Of a stretch of DNA of 64,000 nucleotides, positions 28,017-38,152 are shown in pieces. The first letter of the stretch is position 1. Every line of letters starts with the position of its first letter. Under the pieces are notes generated by a model. That model had not been told where the DNA came from, ran no database searches, and saw only the letters and a list, made by a program, of their open reading frames with translations. This DNA comes from Vibrio diabolicus (GTDB taxonomy: Bacteria > Pseudomonadota > Gammaproteobacteria > Enterobacterales > Vibrionaceae): NCBI GenBank assembly GCA_001048675.1, contig CCKK01000023.1, positions 434,001-498,000 on the forward strand. The letters run 5' to 3'. Both the position numbers and the translations under genes were made by a program.

Positions 28017-28048
28017 AAAAAAAAGCTGAGCACTTGCTCAGCTTTTTT
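28017..28048. terminator. ppc terminator
   Basis: GCTGAGC (28025-28031) pairs with GCTCAGC (28036-28042), with an eight-A run on one side and T-run on the other. It lies just beyond the ppc stop. Confidence 0.85.
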
Positions 28049-28064
28049 ATTACAAATGAAGCGA

Positions 28065-30697
28065 TTAGCCTGTGTTGCGCATGCCAGCTGCAATACCAGC
28101 AATTGTCACCATTAGCGCTTCTTCTAGGTTTGCAGATGCTTCTTCGGTTTGGCGTGTACGGTATAGCAACTCGGCTTGTAGCATGTTCAATGGCTCAACG
28201 TAGATGTTGCGCAAGCGAATCGATTCGAGTCCCCAAGGGTCATGCTGCATCAAGTTTTCGTTGTTCTCTACATTCAGTACTGCTTTGATATCTTCTTGAA
28301 GCTGAGCGCGAAGCTTTTCACCGAGTGGACGGAGTGATTCATCCACCAATCGCTCATCGTAATAGCGAGAAATATCGATATTACACTTCGAGTACACCAT
28401 TTCTAGCATGCCAAGGCGAGTCGAGAAGAACGGCCATTCACGACACATCTCTTCGAGCAGCGCTTGGTGACCTTTATCGATGGAGTATTGAATCGCTTCA
28501 CCCGCACCTAACCATGCTGGAAGTACCAAACGATTTTGGCTCCACGAGAAGATCCATGGGATTGCACGTAAGCTTTCCACTCCGCCCTTCGGATTACGTT
28601 TTGCAGGACGAGAGCCAAGTGGCAACTTACCGAGCTCGAGTTCTGGTGTCGCTTGACGGAAGTAAGGCACAAAATCAGGCTCGCCGCGAACTACGTTGCG
28701 ATAAGACTCGCAGCTAACTTCTGATAGCACTTCCATTAAGTCGCGCCATTCTTGTTTTGGCTCTGGTGGTGGCAATAGGTTGGCTTCTAGAATCGCGCTC
28801 GCGTAAAGGTTAAAACTGTTTACGGCGACATCTGGAAGGCCCAGTTTAAAGCGGATCATCTCGCCCTGTTCTGTTACGCGCAAACCACCTTTCAAGCTTT
28901 TTGGTGGTTGAGACAGAAGTGCTGCGTGTGCTGGCGCGCCGCCGCGGCCTACTGTACCGCCACGACCGTGGAATAGAGTCAGTTCAACACCTTCTTCTTC
29001 CGCCACTTTTACTAACGATTCCATCGCATGGTACTGAGCCCAGCCTGCAGACATGACACCCGCATCTTTCGCTGAGTCAGAGTAACCAATCATGACCATT
29101 TGGTGGTTTTGGATAAAGCCACGGTATAGGTCGATACCCATCAGCTGTTTGATGACCGATTCTGCATTGTTCAAGTCGTCTAGAGTCTCGAATAACGGGC
29201 AAACATCCATACGATATGGGCAGCCAGCTTCTTGCAGAAGTAGGTGGACTGCTAACACATCCGATGCAGTGCGTGCCATAGAAATTACGTAGGCACCGAA
29301 TGCTTCACGCGGTTGTGCTGCAATAATCTTACAGGTGTCCAAAACCTCTTTGACAGGTTCTGATGGTTCCCAATCACGAGGCAGAAGAGGACGCTTAGAT
29401 GCGAGTTCGTTGGTTAGGAAAGCAATCTTATCTTGCTCGCTCCATTGTTCGTAATCACCAATGCCTAAGTAGCGGGTTAATTCAGACAATACGTCTGAAT
29501 GACGCGTGCTCTCTTGGCGGATATCAAGGCGAACAAGATGAATACCAAATGCTTTTACGCGGCGCAATGTATCTAGTAGAGAGCCATTTGCAATCACGCC
29601 CATGCCACATTCATTTAGCGACTGGTAACAGGCATACAGAGGTTCCCAAAGTTGCTCGACTTTTTGCAACGGAGCTTTAACGGCTAGTTTTTGACCATGG
29701 ATTTTAGCATCGAGAATATCTTTGGTTTCGTTCAATAGGGTGCGAAGTTGTTTCAGGATCGCACGATATGGTTCGTGCTGATCTTCGCCAGCAAGTTCAC
29801 GAACTTGATCGTTTGAAACCGTCATAGACAGTTCACTGATCAACTCGTTGATGTCATTGAGATAAAGATCTGCGGCTTTCCAACGAGACAGAAGCAATAC
29901 TTCACGCGTCACGCTATGAGTGACGAACGGGTTACCGTCGCGGTCCCCCCCATCCAAGAAGAGAAGTGCACTGGGCGAGCATCAATTGGTAAACCTTCAC
30001 CCAAGTAAGACTTCAGACGATCATTCATTTCACGTAAGAAGTCTGGCACCGCTTCCCATAGTGAGTTTTCAACGACTGCAAAACCCCATTTTGCTTCATC
30101 CAGCGGAGTAGGGCGCTGTTGTCGAATTACGTCTGAATGCCAGCTTTGTGCGATCAGTTGCTCTAAACGACGCTCGGTTTTCTTGCGCTCTTTAGAAGAA
30201 AGATCACTCAGTTCCAACTTTGATAAGCACTCGTTGATCTTGACCAACTTGTTGATCATCGTGCGACGCGTGATTTCCGTTGGGTGAGCCGTCAATACCA
30301 ATTCAATATTCAGATCACGAACCGCTTGCGCAGTGTCCAGTTTGCTCACATCGTTTTGTACCAGTTTAGAAAACAGCGAGTTAATCGCGTCTGGTTCACA
30401 AATGTGCTCTTCACAATGGCGTGAAATCGTGTGGTATTGCTCAGCAATATTGGTGAGATTTAGAAATTGGTTAAACGCACGGGTAACGGGCGTTAGTTGC
30501 TCATCAGGTAAATGTTTGATTTCTTCGATCAAGCTATCCCTGTCTGCTTGATTTCCTGCTTGAGCTGATTTGGATAATTTACGAATGGTTTCCACTTTCT
30601 CGAAGATTTCTTCGCCATGGGCATCGCGAATGGTGTTACCCAATAAGTGGCCTAACATGCGCACATTGCTTTTGAGTGCGGCGTATTTCTCGTTCAT
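28065..30697 (-). pseudogene. ppc: Phosphoenolpyruvate carboxylase, frameshifted
   Basis: Anaplerotic enzyme carboxylating phosphoenolpyruvate to oxaloacetate. The start is the ATG at 30695-30697 (MNEKYAALKSNVRMLG). The N-terminal segment contains LVLTAHPTEITRRT; the C-terminal segment contains GYSDSAKDAG, FHGRGGTVGRGG and the terminal MRNTG. The frame breaks inside the conserved FSSWMGGDRDGNP motif at a seven-C run near 29945-29951. Restoring an eighth base gives about 877 residues, the usual Vibrio size. This is the only frameshift in the window that needs an added rather than a removed base. The break within an active-site motif and a homopolymer suggests a sequencing error. Confidence 0.9.
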
Positions 30698-30915
30698 TGT
30701 CGTCCTGCCTCGTAAAAAAACTACATCCATTGTCCTTGTTAAGACTCCAATCTAGCGAAAAGCACCAGTTATAGTCAAATAAAGCAGACTAAGTTTGCAA
30801 TTATTCCGCTGTCTCCTGATTTAGAGCAAATTTACGGCAGCTGTAGAATAAGAAGTGAAAATTAATTACAAAATAACAAGTTAAAGAAGTGTTAAGGCTA
30901 GCGCTAAATTGTGAA

Positions 30916-30945
30916 GATAAAAAGATGCAGCTCAATCGAGCTGCA
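30916..30945 (-). terminator. argE terminator
   Basis: TGCAGCTC (30926-30933) pairs perfectly with GAGCTGCA (30938-30945). Read on the minus strand it is followed by TCTTTTT. Confidence 0.7.
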
Positions 30946-30969
30946 CTGACTTTTGAGTTTATTCGCGTA

Positions 30970-32106
30970 TTAACAGCAATACTTGACCATTGCCTTTGAA
31001 AGCACATCAATTGTGGGATCGATAAAATCAAATGAGAGAAACTCATCCGGTTGGTGCGCTTGGTCAATTGAACCGGGGCCGAGAACTAAGGTTGGACAGA
31101 GCTGTTGTAAGAAGGGCGCCTCAGTACAGTAGTTCACGGTTTCTGAACTGGTTTGGCAGATCTCTTCAACACCACCGATAAATGGGTGGTCATGTTGGCA
31201 TTCGTAACCCGGAATTGGTTCATGTAAGGGAATTATCTCCAAGCGTCCAGGCCACTTTGCTTCGACTTCTTTTAATGCTCCGCGCAGCATATTTTCTAGG
31301 CCATCCAGGCTGATCCCTGGTAGTGGGCGAACATCATAGTGCAGCTCACAGCAACCACAAATACGGTTAGCGCTGTCACCGCCGTGAATGTGTCCAAGGT
31401 TTAGGGTAGGGCTTGGAATGGCAAAACCCGGATGGTGGTATTCTTTCACCAATTTATCGCGCAGTTGCATCATGGCAAACATCACTTCATGCATGATCTC
31501 AATCGCGTTAACGCCTAAGGCAGGATCGGATGAATGGCCTGACTTACCCGTGACCCGAATTGCATTCGCCACATGACCTTTGTGGCCGCGAATAGGAACG
31601 AGGCTGGTGGGCTCACCAATAATGCAGTAATCCGGCTTAAAAGGGGCGTTTACGGTGAAATGTCGTGCACCCAACATGGTGGTTTCTTCGTCACAAGTGG
31701 CTAATACGTATAGCGGCTTGGTTTGCTTACTCCAGTCGACTTTTTTGACGGCTTCGTAAATAAAGGCAAAAAAGCCCTTCATGTCTGCCGTGCCTAAACC
31801 GTAAAAGCGGTTGTCTTTTTCAGTCAGCTTATGTGGATCAAAATTCCAGCGCCCTTGATCGAATGGCACGGTATCACTATGGCCAGCAAGTAAAAGGCCG
31901 CCTTCACCCTCTCCCATACGTGCGATCATATTGTGCTTGCCTGGCTCGACTTCGATCACTTCAACGCTAAAACCCAGATCTTTAAACCAAGATGCGAGTT
32001 TTTCGATGACTTTTGCATTGCCCTGATCCCAGCTCGGATCCGTGGAGCTGATAGAAGGGGTGCTGATGAGTCCTTCATAGACCTCTAGAAAAGTTGGTAA
32101 TTGCAT
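30970..32106 (-). CDS. argE: Acetylornithine deacetylase
   Basis: Metal-dependent M20 hydrolase releasing ornithine from N-acetylornithine. The start MQLPTFLEVYEGLISTPSIS is at 32104-32106; the frame extends upstream but without family similarity. Metal and catalytic segments are LLAGHSDTVPFD, GLGTADMKGF, ATCDEETTMLGAR, IIGEPTSL and the terminal GPGSIDQAHQPDEF. 378 residues. It is divergent from argC across a paired ARG box. An intact argE is interesting beside the ArgH(A) fusion, since it shows the linear acetyl route. Confidence 0.94.
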   Translation of the reverse strand: MQLPTFLEVYEGLISTPSISSTDPSWDQGNAKVIEKLASWFKDLGFSVEVIEVEPGKHNMIARMGEGEGGLLLAGHSDTVPFDQGRWNFDPHKLTEKDNRFYGLGTADMKGFFAFIYEAVKKVDWSKQTKPLYVLATCDEETTMLGARHFTVNAPFKPDYCIIGEPTSLVPIRGHKGHVANAIRVTGKSGHSSDPALGVNAIEIMHEVMFAMMQLRDKLVKEYHHPGFAIPSPTLNLGHIHGGDSANRICGCCELHYDVRPLPGISLDGLENMLRGALKEVEAKWPGRLEIIPLHEPIPGYECQHDHPFIGGVEEICQTSSETVNYCTEAPFLQQLCPTLVLGPGSIDQAHQPDEFLSFDFIDPTIDVLSKAMVKYCC

Positions 32107-32151
32107 GGATTCTTCAAATCTCCTGTTGACAGACAGACCACAAAAATGTAA

Positions 32152-32190
32152 AACACATATTAAATCATATTTAATGAATAAAAAGTCAAA
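32152..32190. promoter_or_regulatory. Paired ARG boxes between argE and argC
   Basis: Two 18-bp sites, 32152-32169 and 32173-32190, are separated by 3 bp, the canonical ArgR operator geometry. The second contains TGAATAAAAAGTCA; the first is a weaker match (CACATATTAAATCA). The arginine repressor ArgR would control both divergent transcripts. Confidence 0.7.
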
Positions 32191-32250
32191 ATAAAGCAAA
32201 AATTAAATATGAATAGTCATTTGAGCCTTTAAGTATATGGATGTCACACA

Positions 32251-33255
32251 ATGCTAAAAACCACGATTATTGGAGCCAGCGGTTACACTGGCGCAGAGTT
32301 AGCGTTAATGGTTAATAAACACCCACAACTCACGCTATCAGGTTTATATGTTTCCGCCAACAGTGTTGATGCAGGAAAGAATATTGCGCAGCTGCACGGT
32401 AAGTTAGCAGGCATCATTGATATGCCGGTCTCGCCACTAACGGATCCACTGCAAATCGCTCAAGAATCGGATGTGGTGTTTTTAGCAACGGCTCATGAGG
32501 TGAGCCACGATCTAGCCCCAACTTTCTTGGAGGCAGGCTGTCAGGTATTCGATTTATCGGGGGCATTCCGCGTCCAAAGTGAAGGTTTTTACAACACTTT
32601 TTATGGCTTCGAGCATCAACATAATAACTGGCTAGATAAAGCTGCATACGGCTTAGCAGAGTGGAACCAGGAATCAATTAAAACTGCTCCCTTAGTTGCT
32701 GTAGCAGGTTGCTACCCGACTGCTTCGCAGTTAGCCATCAAACCTCTACTCGAAAATGCATTAGTGGATACCAATCAATGGCCTGTCATTAACGCGACCA
32801 GCGGTGTGTCCGGAGCTGGGCGTAAAGCTTCTATGGTGAACAGTTTCTGTGAAGTGAGCTTGCAACCTTATGGTGTATTTACTCATCGTCACCAACCAGA
32901 AATTGCTCAGCACTTAGGTTGCGATGTGATTTTTACTCCGCACCTAGGCAACTTTAAACGCGGCATTCTTGCCACGATCACCATGAAGCTAGCATCAGGC
33001 GTTACAGAGCAACAAGTCGCTCAAGCATTTGAACAAGCTTATCTAGGAAAGCCAGCCGTGCGTTTAAAAGGCGATGGTATTCCACGTATTCAGGATGTCG
33101 AAAATACCACTTTCTGCGATATCGGCTGGAAGGTACAAGGCGAACATATCATTGTGATTTCAGCCATCGACAACCTACTCAAAGGTGCATCAAGTCAAGC
33201 GATGCAATGTCTCAATATTCATTATGGTTACCCAGAACTGACAGCGTTGCTGTAG
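32251..33255 (+). CDS. argC: N-acetyl-gamma-glutamyl-phosphate reductase
   Basis: NADPH-dependent third step of arginine synthesis, 334 residues. It has the N-terminal IIGASGYTGAELALM nucleotide-binding loop, the catalytic cysteine in VAVAGCYPTASQLA at about residue 154, and TSGVSGAGRKAS with HRHQPEIAQHLG. ATG 32251. argB follows after 21 bp in the argCBGH cluster. Confidence 0.96.
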   Translation: MLKTTIIGASGYTGAELALMVNKHPQLTLSGLYVSANSVDAGKNIAQLHGKLAGIIDMPVSPLTDPLQIAQESDVVFLATAHEVSHDLAPTFLEAGCQVFDLSGAFRVQSEGFYNTFYGFEHQHNNWLDKAAYGLAEWNQESIKTAPLVAVAGCYPTASQLAIKPLLENALVDTNQWPVINATSGVSGAGRKASMVNSFCEVSLQPYGVFTHRHQPEIAQHLGCDVIFTPHLGNFKRGILATITMKLASGVTEQQVAQAFEQAYLGKPAVRLKGDGIPRIQDVENTTFCDIGWKVQGEHIIVISAIDNLLKGASSQAMQCLNIHYGYPELTALL

Positions 33256-33276
33256 TCGTTGAAAGAGGGAAATGCG

Positions 33277-34068
33277 ATGACGCAAACCAATCAAGCTCCT
33301 TTAGTCATTAAGCTAGGCGGTGCTGCTCTATCTTGCACTCAAACCTTAAGCCAACTGTTTGGTGCCATTGCGGCTTACCAAAAATCGGCACAGCGACAAA
33401 TCGCCATCGTTCATGGCGGTGGCTACCTAGTTGATGAGTTGATGGCAAAGCTTCAGCTTGAAACCGTAAAGAAAAACGGTTTACGCGTAACGCCTTACGA
33501 TCAAATTCCGGTGATTGCAGGCGCGCTTGCAGGCACAGCGAATAAGCTACTTCAAGGTCAAGCCATCGCAGATGGACTCAATGCAGTAGGTCTTAGCCTT
33601 GCGGATGGTGGTTTGTGTCTTGTTGAAGAACTTGACCCAGAGTTGGGCGCGGTAGGTAAAGCATCACCGGGTGATTCAACGCTATTACAAGCGGTATTAA
33701 ACACAGGCGCACTGCCGATCATCAGTTCAATTGGCTTAACCACAGATGGCCAGATGATGAATGTGAATGCTGACCAAGCCGCAGTCGCGGTTGCGGGCGC
33801 ATTAGATGCGGAGTTGGTCCTGCTATCAGACGTGAGTGGTGTATTAGATGGTAAAGGCCATTTGATCAAAACCCTGTCGGAACAACAAGCGAACATGTTG
33901 ATCGATGGACATGTGATCACAGACGGCATGATCGTCAAAGTTAAAGCTGCTTTGGAGGCGGCCAATGATCTTGGTCGTCCTATCGAAGTCGCGACCTGGC
34001 GTTACCCAGAAAAATTAGTACAGCTATTCGCTGGTGAAAGTATTGGAACGCAATTTTTGCCTCAATAA
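33277..34068 (+). CDS. argB: Acetylglutamate kinase
   Basis: Phosphorylates N-acetylglutamate in arginine synthesis; amino-acid-kinase fold. The start is the ATG at 33277 (MTQTNQAPLVIKLGGAALS) after AGAGGGAAA; a TTG six codons earlier is unlikely. Key features are VIKLGGAALS, IVHGGGYLVDE, VNADQAAVAVAGAL and LLSDVSGVLDGKG. 263 residues. Located between argC and argG. Confidence 0.95.
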   Translation: MTQTNQAPLVIKLGGAALSCTQTLSQLFGAIAAYQKSAQRQIAIVHGGGYLVDELMAKLQLETVKKNGLRVTPYDQIPVIAGALAGTANKLLQGQAIADGLNAVGLSLADGGLCLVEELDPELGAVGKASPGDSTLLQAVLNTGALPIISSIGLTTDGQMMNVNADQAAVAVAGALDAELVLLSDVSGVLDGKGHLIKTLSEQQANMLIDGHVITDGMIVKVKAALEAANDLGRPIEVATWRYPEKLVQLFAGESIGTQFLPQ

Positions 34069-34152
34069 GCATCAGCAAAAGAATTCAATATTAGGAAGTA
34101 GTAGTTGGCACTGACCGCCGAGCGCAGCGCCAGTTAAGTTTGGAGAAGAGAG

Positions 34153-35367
34153 ATGAGCAAAGTGAACGTAAATAAAGTGGTAGTCGCATACTCAGGCGGT
34201 CTAGATACCTCAGTAATTATCCCGTGGCTAAAAGAGAACTACGATTGTGAAGTCGTTGCTTTCGTTGCCGATGTTGGTCAAGGCGCAGAAGAGCTAGAAG
34301 GCATTGAAGCGAAAGCAAAAGCCTCTGGTGCTTCTGAGTGCTACATCGCTGACTTGAAAGAAGAAATGGTCGCAGACTACATTTACCCGACGCTAAAAAC
34401 CGGCGCGTACTACGAAGGTAAGTACCTGCTGGGTACATCAATGGCGCGTCCAATTATTGCTAAAGCACAGGTTGAAGTCGCACGTAAAGTGGGCGCGGAC
34501 GCATTGTGTCACGGCTGTACAGGTAAAGGTAATGACCAAGTTCGTTTCGAAGGCGCATTCGCAGCACTAGCACCAGATCTACAAGTGATTGCCCCTTGGC
34601 GTGAATGGGACCTAGTGAGCCGTGAAGAATGTTTAGATTACCTAGCTGAGCGTAACATTCCTTGTTCAGCGTCTCTTACTAAGATCTACTCACGTGATGC
34701 AAATGCATGGCACATTTCCACTGAAGGTGGCGTCCTAGAAGATACGTGGAACGCACCAAACGAAGATTGCTGGGTATGGACTGTAGACCCAGAGCAAGCA
34801 CCAAACGAAGCGGAATACGTCACGCTGAAAGTAGAAAAAGGTGAGGTGGTCGAAGTTGATGGCGAAGCGATGACACCATACAACGCACTGGTTTACCTAA
34901 ACGAAAAAGGTGCGAAGCACGGTGTTGGTCGTATCGATATCGTTGAAAACCGTCTTGTAGGAATGAAATCTCGTGGCTGCTACGAAACACCGGGAGGCAC
35001 CATCATGATGGAAGCGCTGCGTGCTGTAGAGCAGCTTGTGCTAGACAAGTCATCATTCGAATTCCGTGAGGAGCTAGGTCTAAAAGCGTCTCACCTTGTG
35101 TACGATGGCCGTTGGTTTACGCCACTATGTAAGTCGATCCTTGCCGCTTCAGAAGAGCTAGCGCAAGACGTGAATGGCGAAGTGGTTGTTAAGCTCTACA
35201 AAGGCCAAGCCACGGTAACGCAAAAACGTTCTGACAACAGCTTGTACTCAGAAGAGTTCGCGACTTTTGGTGAAGATGAGGTTTACGACCAAAGCCATGC
35301 GGGTGGTTTCATCCGTCTTTACTCGCTATCAAGCCGTATCCGTGCGTTGAACAGCCAGAAGAAATAA
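34153..35367 (+). CDS. argG: Argininosuccinate synthase
   Basis: Joins citrulline and aspartate using ATP, 404 residues of the usual bacterial type. The PP-loop AYSGGLDTSVIIPWL lies at residues 9-23, followed by GCTGKGNDQVRFE and YETPGGTIMMEALRA. ATG 34153 follows GGAGAAGAG. A strong terminator follows the gene and argH has its own ARG boxes, so argH can be transcribed separately. Confidence 0.97.
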   Translation: MSKVNVNKVVVAYSGGLDTSVIIPWLKENYDCEVVAFVADVGQGAEELEGIEAKAKASGASECYIADLKEEMVADYIYPTLKTGAYYEGKYLLGTSMARPIIAKAQVEVARKVGADALCHGCTGKGNDQVRFEGAFAALAPDLQVIAPWREWDLVSREECLDYLAERNIPCSASLTKIYSRDANAWHISTEGGVLEDTWNAPNEDCWVWTVDPEQAPNEAEYVTLKVEKGEVVEVDGEAMTPYNALVYLNEKGAKHGVGRIDIVENRLVGMKSRGCYETPGGTIMMEALRAVEQLVLDKSSFEFREELGLKASHLVYDGRWFTPLCKSILAASEELAQDVNGEVVVKLYKGQATVTQKRSDNSLYSEEFATFGEDEVYDQSHAGGFIRLYSLSSRIRALNSQKK

Positions 35368-35390
35368 TCTCTCCACATCTCGGATTGAGT

Positions 35391-35422
35391 AAAGACCTGC
35401 TATTGGATAGCAGGTCTTTTTT
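35391..35422 (+). terminator. argG terminator
   Basis: A perfect 13-bp stem (AAAGACCTGCTAT with ATAGCAGGTCTTT) has a 3-nt loop and a T-run. Confidence 0.88.
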
Positions 35423-35463
35423 GTTGGCTTACGTCTATGAGTACAAAGATGCAAATGCATCCC

Positions 35464-35502
35464 GTTTGAATATATATGTAAAAATATTGAATTTATACTT
35501 TA
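35464..35502 (+). promoter_or_regulatory. Paired ARG boxes upstream of argH
   Basis: GTTTGAATATATATGTAA (35464-35481) and TATTGAATTTATACTTTA (35485-35502) are 18-mers 3 bp apart, matching ARG-box sequence and spacing. They imply ArgR repression of the argH(A) transcript separately from argCBG. Confidence 0.75.
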
Positions 35503-35620
35503 TTTTTTGTCGAAATTGCCGTAACGTTGACCCATAAGAAAAAGTGAGCAAATGACCATCAAATTGGTTACTACTCATTCGAGAACGTTAGAGTAAGCAA
35601 TAGTCATCAGGAGAAACGCA

Positions 35621-37495
35621 ATGGCATTATGGGGCGGAAGATTTACCCAAGCGGCAGACACTAGATTTAAAGAGTTTAACGATTCGTTGCGTTTTGACTA
35701 CCGATTGGCTGAGCAAGACATCGTAGGTTCAATCGCATGGTCTAAAGCTCTGCTTTCTGTAGATGTTCTATCGGCAGAAGAACAGCAAAAGCTGGAACTT
35801 GCTTTAAACGAGCTGAAGTTAGAAGTGATGGAAGATCCTCATCAAATTCTTCGCTCAGATGCAGAAGATATCCACTCGTGGGTTGAACAGCAGCTGATTA
35901 GTAAAGTGGGAGATTTAGGTAAAAAACTCCACACTGGGCGTTCTCGTAATGACCAAGTAGCGACAGACCTAAAACTTTGGTGTCGTCAGCAAGGCCAGCA
36001 ACTGTTGATTGCTTTAGATCGTCTGCAATCGCAAATGGTTCATGTTGCTAAGCAGCACCAAGGCACTGTATTGCCTGGCTATACTCATCTTCAGCGCGCT
36101 CAACCTGTCACCTTTGCTCACTGGTGTTTGGCTTATGTTGAAATGTTCGAGCGTGACTACTCTCGTCTGAATGATGCCTTACAGCGCCTCGACACTTGTC
36201 CACTTGGCTCGGGTGCTTTAGCTGGCACGGCTTATCCGATTGATCGTGAACAATTAGCTCATAACCTTGGTTTCCACCGCGCTACGCGTAATTCACTCGA
36301 TTCGGTTTCGGATCGTGATCATGTTATGGAACTGATGTCGGTGGCCTCGATTTCTATGTTGCACCTTTCTCGTCTTGCAGAAGATATGATCTTCTACAAC
36401 TCAGGGGAGTCTAACTTCATTGAGTTAGCGGATACGGTGACGTCTGGTTCGTCATTGATGCCACAGAAGAAAAATCCGGATGCACTTGAGTTGATCCGTG
36501 GTAAGACAGGGCGTGTCTATGGCGCATTATCGAGCATGATGATGACAGTGAAAGCCCTACCATTGGCGTACAACAAAGACATGCAAGAAGATAAAGAAGG
36601 GTTGTTTGATGCGTTAGACACATGGAATGATTGCATGGAAATGGCAGCGCTGTGTTTTGATGGCATTAAAGTAAATGGTGAGCGTACGCTTGAAGCTGCG
36701 AAGCAAGGGTATGCGAACGCGACTGAGTTAGCTGATTACTTAGTCGCGAAAGGCATCCCATTCCGTGAGGCGCACCATATTGTGGGCGTAGCGGTGGTAG
36801 GGGCAATTGACAAAGGCTGTGCGCTGGAAGAATTGTCTCTGCAAGAGCTAAAAGCCTTCTCTGAGGTGATTGAAGATGATGTGTATGACATTCTGACGAT
36901 AGAGTCTTGTTTGGAAAAACGTTGTGCGCTGGGTGGCGTTTCGCCTCACCAAGTCGCTTATGCGGTAGAGCAAGCGGATAAACGTCTGAGCCAGCGTGAT
37001 AGCTCGGCAGTGAAAGTGCGTCCTGCACGTTTGACGGACATTGAAACACTAGAGGGCATGGTGGCTTATTGGGCGAACCTCGGTGAGAATCTACCCCGCT
37101 CTCGTAATGAGCTCGTGAGAGATATTGGCTCCTTCGCGGTGGCTGAGCATCATGGTGAAGTGACAGGTTGCGCTTCTCTATATGTGTATGACTCAGGGTT
37201 GGCTGAAATACGCTCTCTTGGTATCGAAGCGGGCTGGCAAGGTCAAGGGCAGGGCAGTGCAATCGTAAATCACTTGGTTGAGAAAGCACGTCAAATGGCG
37301 ATAAAGAAGGTCTTTGTCCTCACTCGAACGCCAGAGTTCTTTATGAAGCAGAGTTTCTTACCAACATCGAAGTCGCTGTTGCCAGAAAAAGTCTTGAAAG
37401 ATTGCGATCAGTGTCCACGTCAGCACGCGTGTGATGAAGTGGCGCTAGAGATCAATTTAATGGAGCAAGTGATCCAAAAATCGCATGTGGCATGA
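35621..37495 (+). CDS. argH: Argininosuccinate lyase fused to a GNAT N-acetylglutamate synthase domain, ArgH(A)
   Basis: Residues 1 to about 460 are a complete argininosuccinate lyase (MALWGGRFTQAADTRFKEFN, TGRSRNDQVATDLKLW, GYTHLQRAQPVTFAHW, GSSLMPQKKNPD). After a short linker, residues about 465-624 form a GNAT acetyltransferase (VKVRPARLTDIE, AEIRSLGIEAGWQGQGQGSAIV) that resembles the ArgA acetyl-CoA-binding domain and ends with a Cys-rich DCDQCPRQHACDEVA. Such ArgH(A) fusions are known in Vibrio and related marine gammaproteobacteria and supply the first and last steps of the pathway. The GNAT half lacks the amino-acid-kinase domain of E. coli ArgA. Activity is inferred. Confidence 0.93.
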   Translation: MALWGGRFTQAADTRFKEFNDSLRFDYRLAEQDIVGSIAWSKALLSVDVLSAEEQQKLELALNELKLEVMEDPHQILRSDAEDIHSWVEQQLISKVGDLGKKLHTGRSRNDQVATDLKLWCRQQGQQLLIALDRLQSQMVHVAKQHQGTVLPGYTHLQRAQPVTFAHWCLAYVEMFERDYSRLNDALQRLDTCPLGSGALAGTAYPIDREQLAHNLGFHRATRNSLDSVSDRDHVMELMSVASISMLHLSRLAEDMIFYNSGESNFIELADTVTSGSSLMPQKKNPDALELIRGKTGRVYGALSSMMMTVKALPLAYNKDMQEDKEGLFDALDTWNDCMEMAALCFDGIKVNGERTLEAAKQGYANATELADYLVAKGIPFREAHHIVGVAVVGAIDKGCALEELSLQELKAFSEVIEDDVYDILTIESCLEKRCALGGVSPHQVAYAVEQADKRLSQRDSSAVKVRPARLTDIETLEGMVAYWANLGENLPRSRNELVRDIGSFAVAEHHGEVTGCASLYVYDSGLAEIRSLGIEAGWQGQGQGSAIVNHLVEKARQMAIKKVFVLTRTPEFFMKQSFLPTSKSLLPEKVLKDCDQCPRQHACDEVALEINLMEQVIQKSHVA

Positions 37496-37654
37496 GCTGA
37501 AATTTCGGAGTGATTTTATTAGCATTCAATGAGATAGTTATTTTCTGATTCACTTACATCAGTATTTGCTAAAAAAATCGAAAAAATTTGGAACCTTTGA
37601 GAGGAAGCTCGGTCTATTAAAGTACCACTGCTTTTTCTTAGAAGAATCTAAGAG

Positions 37655-37690
37655 AGCCCCAGAACTGATATTGGTTTTGGGGCTTTTTTC
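37655..37690 (+). terminator. argH terminator
   Basis: AGCCCCAGAAC pairs with GTTTTGGGGCT (one wobble), followed by six Ts. It may also serve the converging DUF3624 gene. Confidence 0.7.
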
Positions 37691-37701
37691 TATCTGCCAC
37701 T

Positions 37702-37971
37702 TTACTCTTTTTTATCCGTCTCTTTTCGTCCTCGCCGACGTTGCCACGGCAAGATGACAAAACGCATCCATAAGTGCAAAAACAATAAAATATTGAAAGC
37801 GAAACCAGCAAAGATCAAAGCGATCGACTCGATGCTTTGTGGATCATCTTTGAACGCAAACCACCACACAATCCAGCACAGTACCGAAAGCACCGTTAAC
37901 TGATCCAAGCATCGTTGGCAACGCCCAAGCTTTTTCCAAAACCAATGTTCCTCGCAACGGCGACAAGTCAT
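37702..37971 (-). CDS. DUF3624 family membrane protein
   Basis: An 89-residue protein with two CxxC pairs near the N-terminus (MTCRRC and GRCQRC, a likely zinc ribbon) and two predicted membrane helices (LTVLSVLCWIVWWFAF and IALIFAGFAFNILLFLHLW), then a basic tail QRRRGRKE. The ATG at 37969-37971 is preferred to a TTG four codons upstream. The family is largely confined to Vibrio and relatives and has no known function. It is a single gene. Confidence 0.8.
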   Translation of the reverse strand: MTCRRCEEHWFWKKLGRCQRCLDQLTVLSVLCWIVWWFAFKDDPQSIESIALIFAGFAFNILLFLHLWMRFVILPWQRRRGRKETDKKE

Positions 37972-38152
37972 AGTGTTTTCCAAGGCATCAGTGTTGCTTC
38001 AGATTATATACCCAACACAAAGAGAGAAAGCGTTTTTTGTCGCAGCTTAGAGCGCAGGAACACAACCAAAAATGGAAAGTTAGCTTTGTAGAGCTTATGT
38101 GGCACGTGATTGATGTATGGTTCGCTGTCAGTCTTTAATAGGAAAAATAATC

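Noticed and set aside
36666..37289. Minus-strand 207-codon frame opposite argH
   Set aside because: It lies wholly inside the real ArgH(A) coding sequence, with no domain or ribosome site.
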